Below are positions 54,826 to 64,000 of a DNA stretch of 64,000 bases, piece by piece. A program made the translations under genes and the position numbers. Numbering within the stretch: position 1 is the first letter of the stretch; every line of letters starts with the position of its first letter. The notes below the pieces were generated by a model that made no database searches, was not told the origin of the DNA, and saw only the letters and a list, made by a program, of their open reading frames with translations. The stretch comes from Moanibacter sp965226025 (GTDB lineage: Bacteria; Verrucomicrobiota; Verrucomicrobiia; Opitutales; UBA2987), in NCBI GenBank assembly GCA_965226025.1, contig CBDDCD010000002.1, forward strand, positions 1,550,001-1,614,000, in the 5' to 3' direction.

Positions 54826-57800
54826 ATGATCGGTCATCTCTCTCTCGAAGAGGGTCTCGAAGAAGACCTTGAGTTGAAACGATTCGCGACTGCCCCGCCG
54901 GAGGAGAAGCCGCGATTCAAGTGGAGGGAAGTCCTCCTCGATGAACGCCTTGTCCAGCCGGAGATCAAGGTCGAGGTGAACGGGAATGAGAGGGAGTTCG
55001 ATCTCGCGGAAGTCGCGGATACGATCGGCAATGCCCTGACGGATCTGCTGCTATCGCGTCGGGAAGAGAAGATTTTCACAATCGAGAATCAGGAATTCGT
55101 AGCGGAGATTGCGAAGGAGGTGGGCAGTCGCCTGCAATCGGAGCTTCCCAATGGGAGTCCTCTCAAGCTGGCGCAAGAGGAGGTCTACCAGTTAATCGAG
55201 AAAGCGTTGATCCGGCGAAACGCCCACGATGTGGCAAAGAGTGTGGTCTTGAGACGCTCGCGGCTACGAAACGGGCGCAATGGGGACAAAGGAACGGCGC
55301 CCCTCACTGTGAGGCTGATCAGGCGGAATGGGCAAGTCGTCCCATGGAACGTTGACAAGATCGAAATTGCGGTTCGGAAGGCTTTTCTCTCCAACAATTT
55401 CGATTCCAATCCGGCGGTTGAAGTGGCCCGGGCCGCGACGGAGCGAGTGCGCAATCTTGGGCAATCCTTCATTCATATCGAGGACCTGCAGGACATTGTG
55501 CAGGAGGAGTTGATGCGCCACGGCCATTTCAAGGTCGCGGAGTCCTACATACTCTACCGAGCCTATCGGGCGCGTCTCCGCGAAGTGCAGGCGAAAGAGC
55601 CGGCGCAGCAGGTGCGTCAGGACTCAATGGTTGTCGTCAAGACGGGTGAAGGTGACACTTTTTTCTGGGACGGGAGCGACCTCAAGAAGCGAATTGAGTA
55701 TGCCATGATCGGGCTCGATCTCTGTCTGGACACAGAGGCCATCGAGAGTGAGCTGCGGCGTTCGATCTTTTCCGAGGTCAACCTTGAGGATCTGAAGAAG
55801 ACGGTGATATTGAATGCGAAGTCGTTAATCGAGAAGGATGCCGATTTCGCGAAATTTGCCGGGCGCATACTACTCACCTACATATACGAAGAGGTGTTGG
55901 GGTGGGACATTGTCCGAGAAGGCGTGGAATCGCTCAAAGAATCTCACCGCTTAAGATTCAAAGGCTTTCTCGAGCATGCGGTAGGAATCGAGCGGTTGGA
56001 CAAGCGATTACTCGATCTCGATACGGAGAAACTGGCCAACGCGATCGATCCTTCGGCCGATCTCGACTTCGATTATCTAGGAATTCAAACGCTCTACGAT
56101 CGCTACCTCATCGTCGATAAGACGGGTGAGAATCCGAAACGGATAGAAACCCCGCAGATGTTTTGGATGCGGGTCTCGATGGGATTGACGGGGCAAGAGA
56201 AAAGGGAGCCCGAATCCTGGGCCATTCGACTCTACAATTTGTATAAGAGTCGCCGCTTCTGCTCTTCCACGCCGACCCTGTTCAACAGCGGAACGCAGCA
56301 TTCCCAACTCTCCTCCTGCTATCTCTACAAAGTCGATGACAATATCGAATCGATCATGCTGCGAGGAATCGCGGAAAATGCTTTTCTCTCAAAGTGGGCC
56401 GGGGGCTTGGGTGGAAGCTGGACAGCGGTTCGTGGAACCGGCAGTTACATCAAGGGGACCAATGGTGAAAGCCAAGGCGTGATACCTTTCCTCAAGCTGC
56501 ATAATGACCAATTGGTAGCGGTCAATCAGGGTGGGAAAAGAAGGGGCTCCGGATGCGCTTACCTGGAGACATGGCATAACGATATTCTCGATTTCCTCGA
56601 GTTGCGGCGTAACACCGGTGACGACCGGCGGCGCACTCACGATATGAATACGGCCAATTGGATCCCGGACCTGTTCATGAGGCGTATGGAGAATCGTGAG
56701 GATTGGACCCTCTTACGATCTAATGAGGCGCCCGACCTCCATGAACTCTACGGCAAGAAATTCGAGGAGAAATATCTCGAGTATGAATCCAAAGTGAAGC
56801 GCGGCGAAATGTATGGTCAGAGCATTCCCGCGATCGACCTCTGGAAGAAGATGCTGTCGATGCTTTTCGAGACGGGGCATCCCTGGATAACCTTCAAGGA
56901 TTCCTGCAATGTTCGAAATATGCAGGATCATGACGGAGTCATCCACAGCTCGAATCTCTGTACCGAGATTACGCTCAACACCAGTGCGGACGAAACCGCG
57001 GTCTGCAATCTCGGTTCCATCGTGATCGATACCCATATCAGCGATGAAGGCCGCCTCGATATGGATGCTTTGCGGGAAACGGTAAGGATCGCGGTTCGAG
57101 TGTTGGACAATGTGATCGATATCAATTTTTACCCAACCGACGCGGCGCGGAACTCCAACATCCGCCATCGCCCAATCGGCTTGGGAATTATGGGCCTGCA
57201 AAATGCCCTCTACAAGAATGATCTCTCTTTCGCCTCCGAAGAGGCGGTCGAGTTCAACGACGAATTGATGGAGGCGGTGGCCTATTTTGCCTTTGAAGCA
57301 TCGTCGGATTTGGCCAAAGAGAGGGGAAGCTACAGCAGTTACGAGGGATCGAAATGGGATCGCGGGATCTTTCCCCAGGACACCCTCGATCTTCTGGCGG
57401 AGGAGCGGGGAATTGAAGTGGAAGTAGCGAGGGGCAGTCGAATGGACTGGAAACCCCTACGCGAAAAAGTTCGGCGACAAGGAATGCGAAACAGCAATGT
57501 CCTTGCGGTCGCCCCGACAGCGACCATTTCGAACATCATGGGCACTTCGCCTTGTATAGAGCCGGCCTACAAGAATATCTTCGTGAAGAGCAATCTCTCC
57601 GGCGATTTCATCGTCCTGAATCAGTTCCTGGTGAGGGACCTGAAGAAGAGAGAGCTATGGAACGAGGATGTTCTCGATCAGATAAAATACTTCGACGGAG
57701 ATCTCTCCTGTATTGATGCGATACCGAAGGAGATAAAGGATAAGTATCGAACCGCATTTGAGATTGATCACAGGTTCTTTATCGACGCCGCGGCGCGCCG

Positions 57801-58101
57801 GCAGAAGTGGATAGACCAATCTCAGTCGGTTAACCTCTTTCTCGGCGAACCGAGTCTGAAGACCCTTTCGCATATGTACCGAGCGGCTTGGCACAGGGGG
57901 CTCAAGACAACCTACTATCTCCGCACGCTGGGTGCATCGAATATCGAAAAGGCGACCATCAGGGTCAAGAAGCAGACCCGAGGAATCGTAGCCGAGGCCG
58001 CCAAAGAAGCGGCTATTGAAAAGTCGAACGAATTGAAGGAGGCAGAGGCATGCCGGGTCGAAACCGCCATGAATGGAGAAGAATGCGAAGCGTGCCAGTA
58101 A
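54826..58101 (+). CDS. nrdA: Ribonucleotide reductase large subunit with three tandem ATP-cone domains
   Basis: The 1091-residue catalytic subunit reduces ribonucleoside diphosphates. The N-terminal 360 residues hold three ATP-cone-like units: a diverged one at about 45-145, a clear one at about 160-245 (VRLIRRNGQVVPWNVDKIE and GHFKVAESYILYRAYRAR), and a third at about 268-360 (VVVKTGEGDTFFWDGSDLKK). The barrel has SSCYLYKVDD, NLCTEITLN, AVCNLGSIVID with the active-site cysteines, and VAPTATISNIMGTSPCIEP. The C-terminal tail ends ECEACQ, the CxxC that passes electrons from thioredoxin. Chlamydial large subunits likewise carry an N-terminal extension with extra cones. A clear terminator follows the stop. 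Confidence 0.95.
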   Translation: MIGHLSLEEGLEEDLELKRFATAPPEEKPRFKWREVLLDERLVQPEIKVEVNGNEREFDLAEVADTIGNALTDLLLSRREEKIFTIENQEFVAEIAKEVGSRLQSELPNGSPLKLAQEEVYQLIEKALIRRNAHDVAKSVVLRRSRLRNGRNGDKGTAPLTVRLIRRNGQVVPWNVDKIEIAVRKAFLSNNFDSNPAVEVARAATERVRNLGQSFIHIEDLQDIVQEELMRHGHFKVAESYILYRAYRARLREVQAKEPAQQVRQDSMVVVKTGEGDTFFWDGSDLKKRIEYAMIGLDLCLDTEAIESELRRSIFSEVNLEDLKKTVILNAKSLIEKDADFAKFAGRILLTYIYEEVLGWDIVREGVESLKESHRLRFKGFLEHAVGIERLDKRLLDLDTEKLANAIDPSADLDFDYLGIQTLYDRYLIVDKTGENPKRIETPQMFWMRVSMGLTGQEKREPESWAIRLYNLYKSRRFCSSTPTLFNSGTQHSQLSSCYLYKVDDNIESIMLRGIAENAFLSKWAGGLGGSWTAVRGTGSYIKGTNGESQGVIPFLKLHNDQLVAVNQGGKRRGSGCAYLETWHNDILDFLELRRNTGDDRRRTHDMNTANWIPDLFMRRMENREDWTLLRSNEAPDLHELYGKKFEEKYLEYESKVKRGEMYGQSIPAIDLWKKMLSMLFETGHPWITFKDSCNVRNMQDHDGVIHSSNLCTEITLNTSADETAVCNLGSIVIDTHISDEGRLDMDALRETVRIAVRVLDNVIDINFYPTDAARNSNIRHRPIGLGIMGLQNALYKNDLSFASEEAVEFNDELMEAVAYFAFEASSDLAKERGSYSSYEGSKWDRGIFPQDTLDLLAEERGIEVEVARGSRMDWKPLREKVRRQGMRNSNVLAVAPTATISNIMGTSPCIEPAYKNIFVKSNLSGDFIVLNQFLVRDLKKRELWNEDVLDQIKYFDGDLSCIDAIPKEIKDKYRTAFEIDHRFFIDAAARRQKWIDQSQSVNLFLGEPSLKTLSHMYRAAWHRGLKTTYYLRTLGASNIEKATIRVKKQTRGIVAEAAKEAAIEKSNELKEAEACRVETAMNGEECEACQ

Positions 58102-58149
58102 GGATTCCCCCCCAACGCCCACATACAGCCCACTGCTGATCGATGCGAG

Positions 58150-58190
58150 CCGGGGCAGGCCTGGTTAACCTGCCCCGGTTTCTTTTTCTT
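58150..58190 (+). terminator. Intrinsic terminator of the nrdBA operon
   Basis: CCGGGGCAGG and CCTGCCCCGG form a perfect 10-bp stem around a nine-base loop, followed by TTTCTTTTTC. It lies about 50 bp after the nrdA stop. Confidence 0.92.
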
Positions 58191-58194
58191 ATTG

Positions 58195-58263
58195 CTAGGA
58201 GTCTGTCGGACGAACTCTGTCACTTGCGAAGCAGTTGAGTCTCAAAGTCCGACAGACTCCTAG
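58195..58263. repeat. Palindromic repeat, 69-bp type (copy R8), forming the stop of the beta-synthase gene
   Basis: CTAGGAGTCTGTCGGAC opens it and GTCCGACAGACTCCTAG closes it. The core is the reverse complement of the R3/R5 core, containing CACTTGCGAAGCAGTTGA. CTAG at 58260-58263 provides the TAG stop of the minus-strand gene. Confidence 0.87.
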
Positions 58264-59234
58264 CAAAAGAAACCAGACTCCTTCATCCATTGGTCGTTGT
58301 AAAATTTGCTCAGGTAGCGGCTGCCCGAATCGGGTAGTACGACAACGACGTTGCCTTGGTTTGTTTGGGTTTTGGCCCACTCCAGGGCTCCCCATACCGC
58401 ACTCCCGCTTGATCCCCCGGCGAAGAGACCTTCCTCCCGGCAAAGGCGTCGGGCCATGAGGAAAGAGTCCCGGTCGTTCACTTGGATGATCTCGTCGATA
58501 ATCTCGAAGTCGACCGCCTTGACCAGATAGTCTTCGCCGATACCTTCGACCTTGTAGACATCGGGTTGGGGAATTTGGCCGGTCTTAAAATAGCCGTAGA
58601 AGACAGACCCGATGGGATCGATAGCGACGTTCTTGATCTCCGGCTTTTTCTCCTTCAGGAAGCGCCCCGCCCCGCTCAGGGTTCCGCCGGTTCCGATCCC
58701 GCAAACAAAAGTATCGATCTCCCCTTCTGTCTGTTCCCAGATTTCGGGTCCGGTGGTGTGATAGTGGGCCTCTATGTTCTTGGGGTTGTTGTATTGATCC
58801 GGGTAATAGGCATTCGGAGTCTCTTGGGCGATGCGTCGCGCCACGCTGTAGTAGCTTTCCGGGGAATCGGCCGGCACGGCGGTCGGAGTGACGACAACTT
58901 CGGCGCCAAAGGATCGGAGAAGGTCAATCTTTTCCTGGCTCATCTTGTCCGGCATCGTTATGATACAACGGTATCCCTTGATGGCGGCAATCATGGCGAG
59001 CGCCGCTCCTGTATTTCCGGAGGAGTTCTCTACGATAGTGCCGCCTGGTTTGAGTAGTCCCTGGTTTTCGGCTTCCTCGATTATGAAGAGCGCCATCCTG
59101 TCCTTCACGCTTCCGGCCGGATTCATGAATTCCAACTTGGCGAAAAGATTCGATGAGGCCCCCGCGGTGATCTTGTTCAGCTTGACGAGCGGCGTGGTCC
59201 CGATTGCCTCAAGGATGGTCTGGCAGGATTTCAT
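58260..59234 (-). CDS. Cystathionine beta-synthase / cysteine synthase-like PLP enzyme
   Basis: The 324-residue fold-type II PLP enzyme starts at ATG 59234 (MKSCQTILEAIGTTPLV); residues of the longer reading are not family-like. The PLP lysine is in NPAGSVKDRMA, the substrate loop in ENSSGNTGAALA, and the phosphate-binding GTGGT in GIGTGGTLSGAG. The C-terminal half (VEGIGEDYL and EGLFAGGSSGSA) is closer to cystathionine beta-synthase than to CysK, but no regulatory CBS domains follow. It would join serine (or O-acetylserine) with homocysteine or sulfide. metH lies on the same strand 1.1 kb away, and a homocysteine link is plausible. It ends SGFFC with the TAG inside repeat R8. Confidence 0.86.
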   Translation of the reverse strand: MKSCQTILEAIGTTPLVKLNKITAGASSNLFAKLEFMNPAGSVKDRMALFIIEEAENQGLLKPGGTIVENSSGNTGAALAMIAAIKGYRCIITMPDKMSQEKIDLLRSFGAEVVVTPTAVPADSPESYYSVARRIAQETPNAYYPDQYNNPKNIEAHYHTTGPEIWEQTEGEIDTFVCGIGTGGTLSGAGRFLKEKKPEIKNVAIDPIGSVFYGYFKTGQIPQPDVYKVEGIGEDYLVKAVDFEIIDEIIQVNDRDSFLMARRLCREEGLFAGGSSGSAVWGALEWAKTQTNQGNVVVVLPDSGSRYLSKFYNDQWMKESGFFC

Positions 59235-59408
59235 TGTTCTTCGCCAGACTGCCTTTTGGAAAGCCGACTCAATTGCAACTGTAAAATTCGGCGCCTGTGG
59301 CACGAAACCTTTTCCACATCCCAGTGTTTACTTATAGCAGTAATCGCTTAGAGTTGAAAACTCCGAGGGGTTTGTGAGCTCTTCCAGCTCAAGCCTCTCG
59401 AATGCGCC

Positions 59409-59819
59409 GTGAGAAGGATTCTACTAATTGCATGTTCAACCATTCTCCTTACGGGTTGCGTAAGGGATATGGAGCTTGTCGACTTTCGCTCGGGAGCGTC
59501 TGCAGAGGGCTTTTGGGACCAAGGTAAAGGGGAACTGCGGCTGTATCTTGAAGACGGCGAGGTCCTGTCCGGAAAGTATGTAAAGATGAACAATGCCCGT
59601 TTCACAATTGGGGCCGGATTGGGAGGATCACGTCACTTCTCCGGGGTTCGAGTCTACCCCTCGGTGGGCATAAACGGGAAGGGCAATTTCTACGCTCTGC
59701 TGCACAGTGAAAAGAGCAGCCTGGTCGTGGAAGTCGTGGCCGATTATAATCTCTGGTCCCGAAAAGGCTATGGGGAGGCGAGGTCCAACGATGGCCGCGT
59801 CTACAAAGTGGTCTTTTAG
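59409..59819 (+). CDS. Small putative lipoprotein, unknown function
   Basis: The 136-residue protein has a lipoprotein signal, MRRILLIACSTILLTGC, with the lipobox LLTGC and cysteine at 17. The mature part is beta-rich, with GELRLYLEDGEVLSGKYVKM and a glycine-rich middle (GAGLGGSRHF). No family is recognised. The gene is flanked by minus-strand genes. The TAG stop is followed by GAAGCTGTCGGAC, a degenerate arm of the palindromic repeat family. Confidence 0.7.
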   Translation: MRRILLIACSTILLTGCVRDMELVDFRSGASAEGFWDQGKGELRLYLEDGEVLSGKYVKMNNARFTIGAGLGGSRHFSGVRVYPSVGINGKGNFYALLHSEKSSLVVEVVADYNLWSRKGYGEARSNDGRVYKVVF

Positions 59820-59836
59820 GAAGCTGTCGGACTTCG
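59816..59836. repeat. Degenerate single arm of the palindromic repeat at the lipoprotein stop
   Basis: TTAGGAAGCTGTCGGACTT resembles the arm CTAGGAATCTGTCGGAC with two or three changes and again overlaps a TAG stop (59817-59819). No partner arm was found nearby, so this may be a decayed copy. Confidence 0.4.
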
Positions 59837-59916
59837 CTTTACGATATCCCGGGACGCTCCGGCCGTTTGAGTGCGTTCGTGGATCGCGGAAAATTCCACT
59901 ACCGACATCTTCTTAA

Positions 59917-60387
59917 TCAGCCCTCAAAGCCGAATTCGCACAGCATATCCTCCGTCAGTTCCGATAGGCTGAGAGGGTTGGGATGCGTAATGGCGTATTG
60001 GGAGCAGCAGGTGAGAAACTCCATCGCTGAACCAAGATCGGTATGGCGATCCCTTGCCTCCAGGAAGGTGAAGAGGGTCTTGCAGGCATCAATCCAATCT
60101 TTCAGAGAATAAGCGGAGTCGTCCACTTTGATGAGGAGTTGCTCAAGTGGGTTGAAGCCGGAGGCGGGATCAACACTTTGATCGAAGGCAGCCTCCGCCA
60201 GGAAGGCGAGTTCCGAGGGCTCTGAGCATGCTTGGGCGATGGCTTGGATTACCTTTTCTCTCGGCCTGTCCTGGTTGAGCGAGGCCGAGATCAGGTTTAG
60301 CGGATTGATCCAATCGTCGGATTGCGAGCCCGTCTCCTCAGCTCTTTGGTGAGCGATTTGCGGTATTCCCGCGTGATGATCCGTCAC
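59917..60387 (-). CDS. Hypothetical protein translationally coupled to metH
   Basis: The frame is 156 residues from GTG 60387, which overlaps the metH TGA by four bases (GTGA); an ATG at 60417 would overlap metH by 34 bases. The protein is helical and acidic, with SLKDWIDACKTLFTFLEAR and AMEFLTCCSQYAITHPNPL. No signal peptide, membrane helix or known motif is seen, and I do not recognise a family. The tight overlap suggests co-translation with methionine synthase, but a functional link is only inferred. Confidence 0.6.
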   Translation of the reverse strand: MTDHHAGIPQIAHQRAEETGSQSDDWINPLNLISASLNQDRPREKVIQAIAQACSEPSELAFLAEAAFDQSVDPASGFNPLEQLLIKVDDSAYSLKDWIDACKTLFTFLEARDRHTDLGSAMEFLTCCSQYAITHPNPLSLSELTEDMLCEFGFEG

Positions 60388-63300
60388 GGCTCGTATCCGA
60401 GATTTGGAGAGAGCCATTTTTCCACTTCCTCAACCTGCATCTCTTTTCTTCGGGCGTAGTCTTCGACCTGATCCTTGCCGATCTTCCCCACCTTAAAGTA
60501 TCGAGAGTCCGGGTGGGCGAGGTAGACGCCAGATACAGAGCTTGGGGGATTCATGGCGAAGTTCTCGGTCAGACTCACTCCGGTGTTCTTCTTTGCGTCG
60601 AGTAAACTCCAGATGGTTGCCTTCTCTGTATGATCCGGAGAGGCCGGATATCCGCAAGCCGGTCGGATTCCACGATACTTTTCATCGATCATTTCATCGA
60701 CCGTGAGGTCCTCAGTTTTTCCGTAACCCCAGATCTCTCGAACCTTTCGGTGCAGCAACTCGGCGAACGCCTCCGCTATACGGTCCCCCAACGCTTTGAC
60801 CATGATGGCGGAGTAATCGTCTTTTCTCTTTTCAAAATGAGCAGCGTAGTCGTTTACCTCGGAACCAGCGGTGACGACGAAGGCTCCCGCGTAATCTCTC
60901 ATTTCGGACTCTCGAGGGGCGACAAAATCCGAGAGACAGTGACAGGTCGAATCCCGGACTTTCCCCTTTTGCTGCCGGAGAAAAGAGAGCCGGGCAATGG
61001 CGTGGCCGTTGTCAACACTGTGAAAGAGGACTACGTCGTCGCCATCGCTATTGGCCGGCCAGATTCCAAAAGCGGCACGCGCTCTAAAGCGATTCTTCTC
61101 CACGATGGAATCGAGAAGCTTTCGCGCATCGTCAAAGAGTTCGGCGGCTTGGGTACCGTATTTCGGATGATCGAGAATTTTCGGGAAGAGCCCCTTTAGA
61201 TTCCATGACCAGAAGAGAGGCGACCAATCAATGAACTGAGAGATCGCATCGAGGGGATGTTGGTCCAGAATCTGGAGGCCGAGTCTCTCCGGCACGTCGA
61301 TCGTTTCGCTCGTCCAGTCAATCTTCCCATTTCGCAGTCGAGCCTGGTCGATGCTAATCAGCTCCTCGGCCCGACTTCCTCTCCCTTCATATCGGCGACG
61401 AATCTTGCCGAATTCCTCGGTGGTCTGCTCGACAAAGCGCTGCCGGGTCTCGCTTTTTAGAAGCTGGCTGCAAACTCCAGCTACGCGTGAAGCATCGAGA
61501 ACATGGCAGATCGGACCCTGGTAGGCGGGAGAGATTTTAATCGCGGTATGGGCTTTGCTGCTGGTGGCGCCCCCGATGAGGAGAGGTATTTCGAAATCCT
61601 CTCGTTGCATCTCACTGGCCACGTGAACCATTTCGTCAAGCGATGGGGTAATGAGGCCGCTGAGGCCGATTACGTCCGCGTCATTCTCGCGGGCGGTATT
61701 CAGGATCTTCTCGCAGGGCACCATCACGCCCAGATCGGTGACGTCGAAATTGTTGCAGGCGAGCACCACCCCGACGATGTTCTTACCTATATCGTGAACG
61801 TCTCCTTTTACGGTCGCGAGCACGATCCTTCCACGCCCCTTCGAGTTCCCCGAGCTCGACTTATCAGCCTCAAGGTAAGGGGTGAGATAGGCCACCGCCT
61901 GTTTCATCACGCGAGCGCTCTTGACCACCTGCGGCAGAAACATCTTGCCGTCCCCAAAGAGGTCGCCCACGACCTTCATGCCATCCATGAGAGGGCCCTC
62001 GATGACGTCGAGCGGCCGTTCGCATTTCCGGCGGGCCTCTTTCCGTATCCTCTTCTACGTAGTTCGTAATACCGTGCACGAGGGCGTGAGAGAGACGCTC
62101 TTCAACGGAACCCTGACGCCATTCGAGGTCCCGCTTTTTTCCGGTCTTCTTTCTCTCTCCTTTGATCGAATTGGCCAGATCGACGAGTCTTTCCGTGGCA
62201 TCGGTTCTGCGATTGAAGAGTACGTCCTCGACGTGATTAAGGAGTTCCTGGGGGATTTCCTCGTAGACCGTGAGCATTCCAGCATTGACGATCGCCAAGT
62301 CGAGACCGGCCCTTATGGCATGGTAGAGGAAGGCCGAATGCATCGCTTCCCGAATCGTGTTGTTTCCCCGGAATGAGAAGGAGATGTTGCTCACGCCGCC
62401 GCTGACGCGGGCGTGGGGGCACCTCTTCTTGATTTCGGGAATCGCCTCGATAAAGTTGACCGCGTAATCATTGTGTTCCGGGATGCCGGTTGCCACGGTC
62501 AGAATATTGGGATCAAAGATAATGTCACCGGGATCAAAAGCGAGCTCGCCACTGAGCAGGCGGTAGGCCCGCTCGCAGATCTGCACCTTGTGCTCCCTGG
62601 CTGTGGCCTGACCCTCCTCGTCGAAGGCCATAACGACGACTCCGGCTCCGTACTTCCGAACACATCGGGCCTGTTCCAGGAATCGCTCTTCCCCTTCTTT
62701 CAGGCTTATGGAATTGACAATGCATCGTCCCTGCACGCACTTCATTCCCGCTTCAAGGACTGACCACCTCGAGCTGTCGATCATGATCGGGACACGACTG
62801 ATCTCCGGCTCCGAGGCCATGAGGTTGAGAAATCGCGTCATGCAGGCCTCCCCGTCAAGAAGGGCATCGTCGAAATTGACGTCGACGATATTCGCGCCGT
62901 TGTCGATTTGCTGCCGAGCCACAGCGAGGCCTTCTTCGAAGGCGTCTTTCTCAATGAGCTTTCGGAATCCGGGCGAACCGGTGACGTTGGTTCGCTCTCC
63001 AATCATCATAAAGGGAGCATCGTCGCCCACGATGTTGAGCGCCTCGAGCCCGCTGAAGCGGGTTCCCTTTGGAATTTCGGGCTTCTTCCGCGGCGGCATT
63101 CCCCGCAGCTCGGCGGCGATTGCCTGGAGGTGCTGAGGTGTGGTGCCACAGCAGCCGCCGACCAAATTGAGCCAGCCTTCCTGAGCGTACTGGGAGAGGA
63201 CCGACGCCATGTTCTCCGGCGTATCCTCGTACTCGCCAAAGGCATTGGGAAGCCCGGCATTCGGGTAGCAGCTGGTGTAACAGTCCGCGATCCTCGAGAG

Positions 63301-64000
63301 CTCCTCCAGATAGGGCCGCATCTCTTCCGCGCCCAGGGCGCAATTGATCCCGACACTGAGAGAGTTCGCGCCCGCCACCGAGTTCCAGAATGCCTCCACC
63401 GTCTGCCCAGATAGAGTGCGTCCGGAGGCGTCCGTAATTGTGACAGAGAGCATAACCGGAAGGTCGATGCCGCGTTCCTCCTTCAAATCCTCGATCCCAG
63501 CCAGGGCGGCTTTGAGATTAAGGGTGTCGAAAACCGTTTCCGCGAGGAGGATATCGACACCTCCCCCTACGAGAGCCGCCGCTTGCTCAAAGTAGGAATC
63601 TCTCAGCTCGTCAAAAGTAACGTTGCGGTAGCCCGGCCGATCGACGTCCGGAGAAAGGGACGCGGTTCGGTTGGTTGGACCCATGGCGCCGGCAACGAAA
63701 CAGCGCTTTTCGGGATGGGTGTGCATGAAATCATCCACCACCTTGCGGGCGAGAGAGGCGGCAGCCGTGTTGATCTCGCAGACGGCCTTTTCCAGACCGT
63801 AGTCTGACTGCGAGATTCGGGTCCCGTTGAAAGTGTTTGTCTCAATGATGTCGGCCCCGGCTTCGAGAAATCCCCGATGAATCTCCTCTATGATTTCGGG
63901 ACGGGTCAGGGATAGGGCGTCGTTATTTCCCTTGAGATCCTTGGGATGATCCTGAAATCGGCCGCCTCGGAAATCTTCCTCTTCGAGCTTGAACTTCTGA
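60384..64000 (-). pseudogene. metH: Cobalamin-dependent methionine synthase, frameshifted, 5' end outside the window
   Basis: About 1200 residues of MetH are present in family order. The homocysteine-binding domain opens at the window edge (FLEAGADIIETNTF, then zinc ligands GGCCGTTP). The pterin-binding domain has FMMIGERTNVTGS. The cap/B12 region contains the cobalamin histidine in DVHDIGKNIVG, and the C-terminal activation domain has RPACGYPASPDHTEK. Near 62038-62043 one extra base breaks the frame: GAAAGAG is read where GAAGAG would continue VEEDTEEARRKCERPLDVIEG into MDGMKVVGDLFGDGKMFLP. The break lies at the start of the cap domain and would make the product non-functional unless it is a sequencing error or bypassed. 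The enzyme methylates homocysteine using 5-methyl-tetrahydrofolate. A small gene follows with a GTGA overlap. Confidence 0.9.

Noticed and set aside
61870..62050. Programmed frameshift in metH
   Set aside because: No slippery heptamer or downstream structure is evident, and MetH is not known to use one; mutation or sequencing error is simpler.
1..64000. CRISPR arrays, tRNA or rRNA genes
   Set aside because: No regularly spaced direct repeats, no T-loop GGTTCGAATCC-like segments with cloverleaf context, and no rRNA core sequences were seen on either strand.

Overview
The window is dense bacterial DNA of moderate GC with no rRNA, tRNA or CRISPR seen. Several features point to the PVC superphylum, most likely Verrucomicrobiota. 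These are a chlamydia-like class Ic ribonucleotide reductase with tandem ATP-cones, an ATP/ADP-translocase-like MFS protein, an ECF sigma / anti-sigma / DUF3106-like operon, a YqiJ-YqiK flotillin pair and a three-part Aas-type lysophospholipid protein. This assignment is an inference from gene content only.

Layout. 1-10 kb: the start of a succinate-semialdehyde dehydrogenase, a large oligopeptide-binding protein fused to its permease, a zinc-type dehydrogenase, a BNR sialidase-like protein, a pentapeptide-repeat potassium channel with an HDOD protein, and a P-loop kinase. 10-18 kb (minus strand): an NTT-like MFS transporter, an Aas-like MFS/acyltransferase/acyl-ACP synthetase, a second acyltransferase and a YiiX-like papain-fold protein, which look like a phospholipid-remodelling group. 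18-32 kb: a CDP-alcohol phosphatidyltransferase, two giant polytopic membrane proteins (one broken) and a nest of insertion sequences. 32-41 kb: an Lnb-like fragment, the flotillin pair, an EF-hand membrane protein, an IS1634-like element and a degenerate nucleotidyl-cyclase domain. 41-48 kb: trxB, tatD, a coiled-coil membrane protein, a highly structured noncoding stretch ending in a terminator, an NhaC-type antiporter, an FKBP isomerase and a TlpA-like thioredoxin. 48-64 kb: a transposase remnant cut by an IS, the ECF sigma operon, nrdB-nrdA behind two NrdR-like boxes, a cystathionine beta-synthase-like enzyme, a small lipoprotein, and metH with a small coupled gene.

Mobile DNA. Three near-identical 1.8-kb IS copies (18485-20302, 30372-32188, 49150-50966) insert at TA-N3-TA sites. 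An IS256-family element with an 8-bp target duplication sits inside the transposase gene of an IS200-like element, which itself interrupts a giant membrane-protein gene. Removing both on paper restores the reading frame exactly at that junction.

The most unusual pattern is a family of short palindromic repeats (arms CTAGGAATCTGTCGG or CTAGGAGTCTGTCGGAC). In six of eight copies the terminal CTAG forms the TAG stop codon of the adjacent gene. A separate 180-bp snap-back element does the same at the end of tatD. This fits small transposon-derived elements that insert at TA within CTAG and survive where the stop codon is preserved.
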